DNA from: SURF-24 sp964537965
GTDB lineage: Bacteria; Bacteroidota; Ignavibacteria; Ignavibacteriales; SURF-24
Assembly (NCBI GenBank): GCA_964537965.1
Contig: CAZIDB010000102.1
Span: 1-16,498 of the forward strand
DNA: 16,498 nt
Direction: 5' to 3'
This document shows, one piece after another, positions 12,831 through 16,498 of this stretch; the stretch's first letter is position 1, and every line of letters begins with the position of its first letter. The notes beneath the pieces were generated by a model. It worked only from the letters and a program-made list of their open reading frames with translations, had not been told where the DNA came from and searched no databases. Made by a program: the position numbers and the translations under genes.

Positions 12831-14335
12831 ATAACCTAAAATATTTTGCTAAACATTCACTTGTTTACAGCATAAGTTCAGTTGCAGCAAAAGCAATGGG
12901 AGTTGTGCTGCTGCCTTTGTACTCAAGCTATCTTACCATTTCTGATTTTGGAGTACTTGGTATTATTGATGCTACTCTGCTAATTGCCGTTGAGTTTCTG
13001 AATCTTGGTCAGGGGCAGGCGCTTGTTATGCTGAATAATTCAGATGAGTATAAAGACAAAAAGAAATCTATGTTCTTTACAATCTTTATCTTTTCTGTTT
13101 TTGTCGGAGCGATATTTATCATTCTTGGAGAAGCACTTGTTCCTTTTATTTATAAATATTTCAAGCAGGCAGACGAGTTTTATTTTTACCTGAGATTAAG
13201 TGTTTACATTATTGTTCTAAGAGTAATTAATTCCTTATTCCTGAATAAAATCCGCGCAGACGAAAGATCAGTCTTTTATTCTGTAATTAGTCTTATCAAA
13301 TTATTCCTTACTATCATTCTTGCAGTTTACTTTGTTGCATTTGCAAAGACAGGTGTTGTCGGCGTTCTTTATTCATATATCATTGCCGAAGGAGTAAATA
13401 CAATTTTGCTACTTCCTTCAATGTTTAAACTAATGAGTATGCGGTTTGAGAAGAAGTTTATAACGCTGTCTATTAAGTTCGGTGTTCCTTTGATATTCGG
13501 TTCGCTTGCAATGATGCTTCTTAATGTAAGCGACAGGTACATTCTTAAATTATACACAAGTTATGCTGTTGTCGGTTTATACGATTTAGGCTACCGTGTT
13601 GCCGGTGTAATTAATATGTTTATTATTATGCCATTCGGTCTGGCGTTAATGCCAATCGCGTATAAAATTTACGGTACGGAAGGAGATAAAAGATTTTATT
13701 CAAAACTAATGACTTATCTTACTTTTGTCTTGGTTTGGGCGGGATTAGCTTTATCGGTTTTTTCAAGAGAAATAATAAAATTGTTTGCATTAAATCCAAC
13801 ATACTGGGATGCATATAAAGTAGTACCGGTTGTTGTTCTATCATACGTGTTTTTTGGAATGCGCTGGGTTGCATCACTTGGAATGTTTTTAACAAGAAAC
13901 ACGAAGCAGGTTGCAATCACTACTACGCTGGCTTCGTTATTAAACATAGGATTAAACTTCTGGCTGATCCCAATATTCGGAATGATGGCTGCGGCTTACA
14001 GCACGCTAATATCATTTGTTTTATTACATTTCATTACTAATTACTTCTCAAATAAATTTTATAAAATTGATTTTGAGAACGTTAAACTAATCGTACTTCT
14101 TTCGCTTGGAGTTTTGCTTTATATAATCTCGCTTCCTTTAGATGATGCTTCTTTGATTATCAGGTATATGATTAAACTAATCATTTCAATTTCTTTCCCG
14201 CTGATTTTGTTCGTGTTTGGATTTTATGATGTGATTGAATTGCAAAGTATTAAAGGCTTTTACAAAAAATGGAAAAATCCGGGTGACTGGAAAAGTAATC
14301 TTAAGATAGAAATAAACAGACCAAATAAAAAATGA
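12824..14335 (+). CDS. Wzx-type polysaccharide/O-unit flippase (MOP superfamily), 503 aa
   Basis: This is a multi-pass inner-membrane transporter that moves lipid-linked oligosaccharides to the outer leaflet. It is hydrophobic through about 12-14 helices, with the usual opening SLVYSISSVAAKAMGVVLLPLYSSYLTISDFGVLG, in which the helix-1 glycine/alanine run and the LPLYSSYLT..DFG motif are the signature of the polysaccharide biosynthesis family. A basic C terminus (KKWKNPGDWKSN) is cytosolic. Length is normal. The start is GTG 12824: the in-frame TAA at 12818 excludes any upstream start, and no clear SD is present. A 12-codon open frame (12792-12830) overlaps the start and might couple translation. 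The stop overlaps the next ATG (14332-14335). A Wzx without a polymerase gene in view suggests either short glycans or a polymerase beyond the window. Confidence 0.9.
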   Translation: MLNNLKYFAKHSLVYSISSVAAKAMGVVLLPLYSSYLTISDFGVLGIIDATLLIAVEFLNLGQGQALVMLNNSDEYKDKKKSMFFTIFIFSVFVGAIFIILGEALVPFIYKYFKQADEFYFYLRLSVYIIVLRVINSLFLNKIRADERSVFYSVISLIKLFLTIILAVYFVAFAKTGVVGVLYSYIIAEGVNTILLLPSMFKLMSMRFEKKFITLSIKFGVPLIFGSLAMMLLNVSDRYILKLYTSYAVVGLYDLGYRVAGVINMFIIMPFGLALMPIAYKIYGTEGDKRFYSKLMTYLTFVLVWAGLALSVFSREIIKLFALNPTYWDAYKVVPVVVLSYVFFGMRWVASLGMFLTRNTKQVAITTTLASLLNIGLNFWLIPIFGMMAAAYSTLISFVLLHFITNYFSNKFYKIDFENVKLIVLLSLGVLLYIISLPLDDASLIIRYMIKLIISISFPLILFVFGFYDVIELQSIKGFYKKWKNPGDWKSNLKIEINRPNKK

Positions 14336-15003
14336 CAGATAATAAAAAATCTATATCAAGAAAAATAAAAGACTTTATCTGGCTGATATTGAGAAAGATA
14401 AATGTTGGTGGGGCGGTGCAACTGATGATGAACGGCGGATTGCTGGAAGACGGCTGGTATAAAAGTTATAATTCAAAAACCGCTATTGATAAAGCTGGCA
14501 ATCCGATTCCCTGGTGCACGTATTCATACATAAAGTTTATTGAACCAAGATTAAAAAAATCCTTTAATGTTTTTGAATTTGGATGTGGTAATTCAACGTT
14601 GTGGTATGCAAAGCGAGTTGGCACAATTAAATCAGTTGAGCATGATAAAAATTGGTTTGAATATATTTCAACTACGCTTCCAATTAATTCTAAAGTCGTT
14701 TATTGTGAACTTGTTGATGGCGGTGATTATTCAAAAGAAGCATTAGGTTCAGGAGACAAATATAATTTAATAATCGTTGATGGAAGAGACAGGGTTAATT
14801 GTATTAGAAATAGTATTTCTGCACTTAGTGATGATGGAGTAGTAATTTTTGATAATTCCGATCGTCCACAGTATAAAGAAGGAATTGATATTTTATTTGA
14901 AAACGGTTTTAAGAAAATTGATTTTATTGGATTATCTCCGGTAACACCACATAACAATGTTACATCCGTTTTTTATAAAACTAATAATTGTTTGGGAATC
15001 TAA
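14332..15003 (+). CDS. Class I SAM-dependent methyltransferase-like protein, 223 aa
   Basis: The SAM motif I is VFEFGCGNSTLWYAKR (80-95). SVEHDKNWFEY (101-111) carries the acidic residue expected at the end of strand 2, YNLIIVDGRDR (144-154) is motif II and GVVIFDNSDRPQY (169-181) is motif III. The IIVDGRDR..IFDNSDR pattern is seen in a group of surface-glycan-linked methyltransferases of unknown acceptor. The N-terminal 75 residues, with GGLLEDGWYKSYNSKTAI and IPWCTYSYIKFIEPRL, precede the core. No membrane helix or signal is clear. It begins by ATGA overlap with the flippase gene and ends 9 bases before the next GT4. Confidence 0.8.
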   Translation: MTDNKKSISRKIKDFIWLILRKINVGGAVQLMMNGGLLEDGWYKSYNSKTAIDKAGNPIPWCTYSYIKFIEPRLKKSFNVFEFGCGNSTLWYAKRVGTIKSVEHDKNWFEYISTTLPINSKVVYCELVDGGDYSKEALGSGDKYNLIIVDGRDRVNCIRNSISALSDDGVVIFDNSDRPQYKEGIDILFENGFKKIDFIGLSPVTPHNNVTSVFYKTNNCLGI

Positions 15004-15012
15004 AGACAACAG

Positions 15013-16254
15013 ATGAAAGTCCTTTTTACATTTGGCGGATTACCGCATTATTATAACAACGTGCTGAACAGGCTTAATCAAATTGAAGACCTTGAAGTGA
15101 TTGTTGTAATTCCGAAAATAAAAGGAGAGACAATTGGTTTTGGTGTTCACCAGAAAAGAGAGGGAATTGAATTTACTGTAATTGAGCTTGAAGAATATAA
15201 AACATTCTACGGCAAGCCTTTTTTTAAGAATTTCAAACAAACACTTGATGAATTACAACCCGATATAGTTGTAACTATCTGGCCGTATATTCTTGGATTT
15301 TTATTTTACCCAAGCCTGCTCTTTATGGCTGAATCAGGCAAAGTAAAGTTGATTCAAAAGGAAATTCCTTTTGGCGTTCCGAAACTGAAAGATGCGTACA
15401 AATTTTTTAACAGCGAGGGTGTTGTTACAGAAGATCTGGATTTTATAGCATCAAAAAATAAATTTGTTAACTTTGCTAAAGTAAGCACTTTATCTTTAAC
15501 AAGATTGCTTTATTACAATTTGTGCAAAGCCCATGTCAATTATCTTGAGGATGCTTTTGAAATTCTTGGAAGCTACGGGGTTGATAAAAAGAAAATATTC
15601 ATTACATATAATTCGCCCGACACCGATATTCTTTTGAAAGCTTTTGAAGAAGCTAAATCTGCGGAACTGATTCTACCAGAAAATAAACATAGATTAATAC
15701 ACGTTGGCAGACTTGTGAAATGGAAGAAAGTCGATTTGCTTATTAATGCAGTTGCTCATCTGAAAAATAAATTTCCTGATATAGAATTGGTCGTAATTGG
15801 TAATGGCCCGCAACTGGAGGATTTGAAGATTCAGACTAAGAACCTTGGACTTGAGGATAGAGTTTTTTTTGTTGGTGGAGTTTATGATCCTGTTATTCTT
15901 GGAAAATATTTTGTGGCTTCAAGTGTGTATGTACTTGCGGGGATGGGAGGCTTATCAATTAATGAGGCGATGTGTTTTAATAAACCTGTAGTTTGTTCGG
16001 TTTGTGATGGCACTGAAAAGAAATTGGTTAGAGAAAATTACAATGGAAATTATTTTAAGGAATCTAACCTGGAGGACTTGATTCAAAAATTGGATTACCT
16101 TTTAGACAATCCTGAAATAATAAAGCAACTGGGATTTAACTCCGGGCAGATAATTAAGAATGAAGTAAATATACACACGGTTATTAATGGTTATGTTAAT
16201 GCTTTCAACTATGTAATGAAGGACAATCATAAAATTGTATACAGGGCTTTATGA
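15013..16254 (+). CDS. GT4 family glycosyltransferase, 413 aa
   Basis: This retaining GT-B glycosyltransferase is likely to add a later sugar of the glycan. The N-terminal domain starts MKVLFTFGGLPHYYNNVLNR, close to the first strand and Gly loop of the family, so ATG 15013 is the natural start. The C-terminal domain has IHVGRLVKWKKVDLLINAV (229-247), ELVVIGNGPQLEDL (258-271), VFFVGGV (284-290) and LAGMGGLSINEAMCFNKPVV (308-327). In the last motif the first Glu of the classic EX7E pair is Gly310, while Glu318 is kept, a variant seen in many GT4 enzymes. It does not closely resemble the GT4 at 7104. The stop overlaps the next ATG (ATGA at 16251-16254). Confidence 0.9.
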   Translation: MKVLFTFGGLPHYYNNVLNRLNQIEDLEVIVVIPKIKGETIGFGVHQKREGIEFTVIELEEYKTFYGKPFFKNFKQTLDELQPDIVVTIWPYILGFLFYPSLLFMAESGKVKLIQKEIPFGVPKLKDAYKFFNSEGVVTEDLDFIASKNKFVNFAKVSTLSLTRLLYYNLCKAHVNYLEDAFEILGSYGVDKKKIFITYNSPDTDILLKAFEEAKSAELILPENKHRLIHVGRLVKWKKVDLLINAVAHLKNKFPDIELVVIGNGPQLEDLKIQTKNLGLEDRVFFVGGVYDPVILGKYFVASSVYVLAGMGGLSINEAMCFNKPVVCSVCDGTEKKLVRENYNGNYFKESNLEDLIQKLDYLLDNPEIIKQLGFNSGQIIKNEVNIHTVINGYVNAFNYVMKDNHKIVYRAL

Positions 16255-16498
16255 AACTCTTTTTTAAAATATTATTTAAAGGAAGTTATTACTTCTTAAA
16301 AAATAAAAGCCAGCGTGAATTTATGCGGCTTGTTTTTCTTTATGGAGATAAAAAGCGTTACGAAAGCCGTAAAATAAAATTTCTTGATTATAAAATTACA
16401 GTACCGGATAGTCTCTCGTTTGTCTGGCAATTTAAAGAAATTTTTGCTGACGAAAATTATAAGTTTAATTCAAATGTATCTGCATCGATAATTTATGA
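16251..16498 (+). CDS. FkbM-type methyltransferase, 5' end only
   Basis: The first 82 codons run off the right edge. The ATG at 16251 overlaps the GT4 stop. The start MKLFFKILFKGSYYFLKN is basic and hydrophobic. VPDSLSFVWQFKEIFADENYKFNS followed by VSASIIYD, just where the window ends, is the segment that precedes the SAM motif I (usually D-C-G-x-N-x-G) in FkbM-family methyltransferases of glycan clusters. The SAM motif itself lies beyond the edge, so the call rests on the pre-motif pattern and context. It is the third methyltransferase of this operon. Confidence 0.65.
   Translation, partial: MKLFFKILFKGSYYFLKNKSQREFMRLVFLYGDKKRYESRKIKFLDYKITVPDSLSFVWQFKEIFADENYKFNSNVSASIIY

Noticed and set aside
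1..16498. tRNA genes, CRISPR arrays, insertion sequences or phage-type genes
   Set aside because: No transposase or integrase motifs, spaced direct repeats or tRNA-like cloverleaf were seen on reading both strands.

Overview
The window (about 35% G+C by eye) looks like a chromosomal segment from the Bacteroidota/Chlorobiota side of the tree, most likely an Ignavibacteria-type bacterium. Three things point there. Several intergenic regions carry promoters of the Bacteroidota type (TTG, 19-22 bases, TAnnTTT). The secreted proteins have typical Gram-negative envelope signals. The gene content (SppA, a YfhO-family protein, GT9/GT4/GT2 glycosyltransferases, an N-terminally Cys-rich GT9) is familiar from that group. 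This placement is inferred from sequence style, not from a marker gene.

Left part (1-5710), housekeeping and envelope genes. It opens with the 3' end of an MGH1-like (GH63/GH37-type) glycoside hydrolase. A degenerate palindromic intergenic repeat follows, then a 54-codon basic protein gene (740-904) with its own SD and intrinsic terminator, and a SnoaL/NTF2-like protein gene. Convergent to these is a large sppA (1693-4134, minus strand) whose product has an extra N-terminal envelope domain resembling an outer-membrane beta-barrel. Divergent from sppA is a lipoprotein of the BtuF/TroA type (cobalamin or siderophore binding). Its 3' end overlaps, tail to tail, a two-gene minus-strand unit encoding a small membrane protein and a small cytosolic protein, both with Cys motifs.

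Right part (5815-16498), surface glycan assembly, all on the plus strand. A polyprenyl-phosphate GT2 with two C-terminal membrane helices is followed by an intrinsic terminator. A tightly packed series then runs to the right edge: GT4, GT9 (heptosyltransferase-like), class I methyltransferase, YfhO-family GT-C-like membrane protein, Wzx-type flippase, second methyltransferase-like protein, second GT4, and the first 82 codons of an FkbM-type methyltransferase. Several junctions are ATGA overlaps or directly abutting, so this is probably one operon. Together the genes fit a pathway in which sugars are added to a lipid-linked glycan (GT2, GT4s, GT9), decorated (methyltransferases, possibly YfhO outside the membrane) and flipped (Wzx).

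No IS element, CRISPR array, tRNA or rRNA was seen. The most notable items are: a GT4 whose N-terminal Rossmann motif is encoded upstream of every ATG/GTG/TTG codon (apparent ATT start at 7104); a GT2 reading frame with an in-frame TAA three codons after an ATG, leaving TTG as the only usable start; the barrel-SppA fusion; and the small Cys-motif gene pair. I see no clear evidence for an entirely new multi-gene system.
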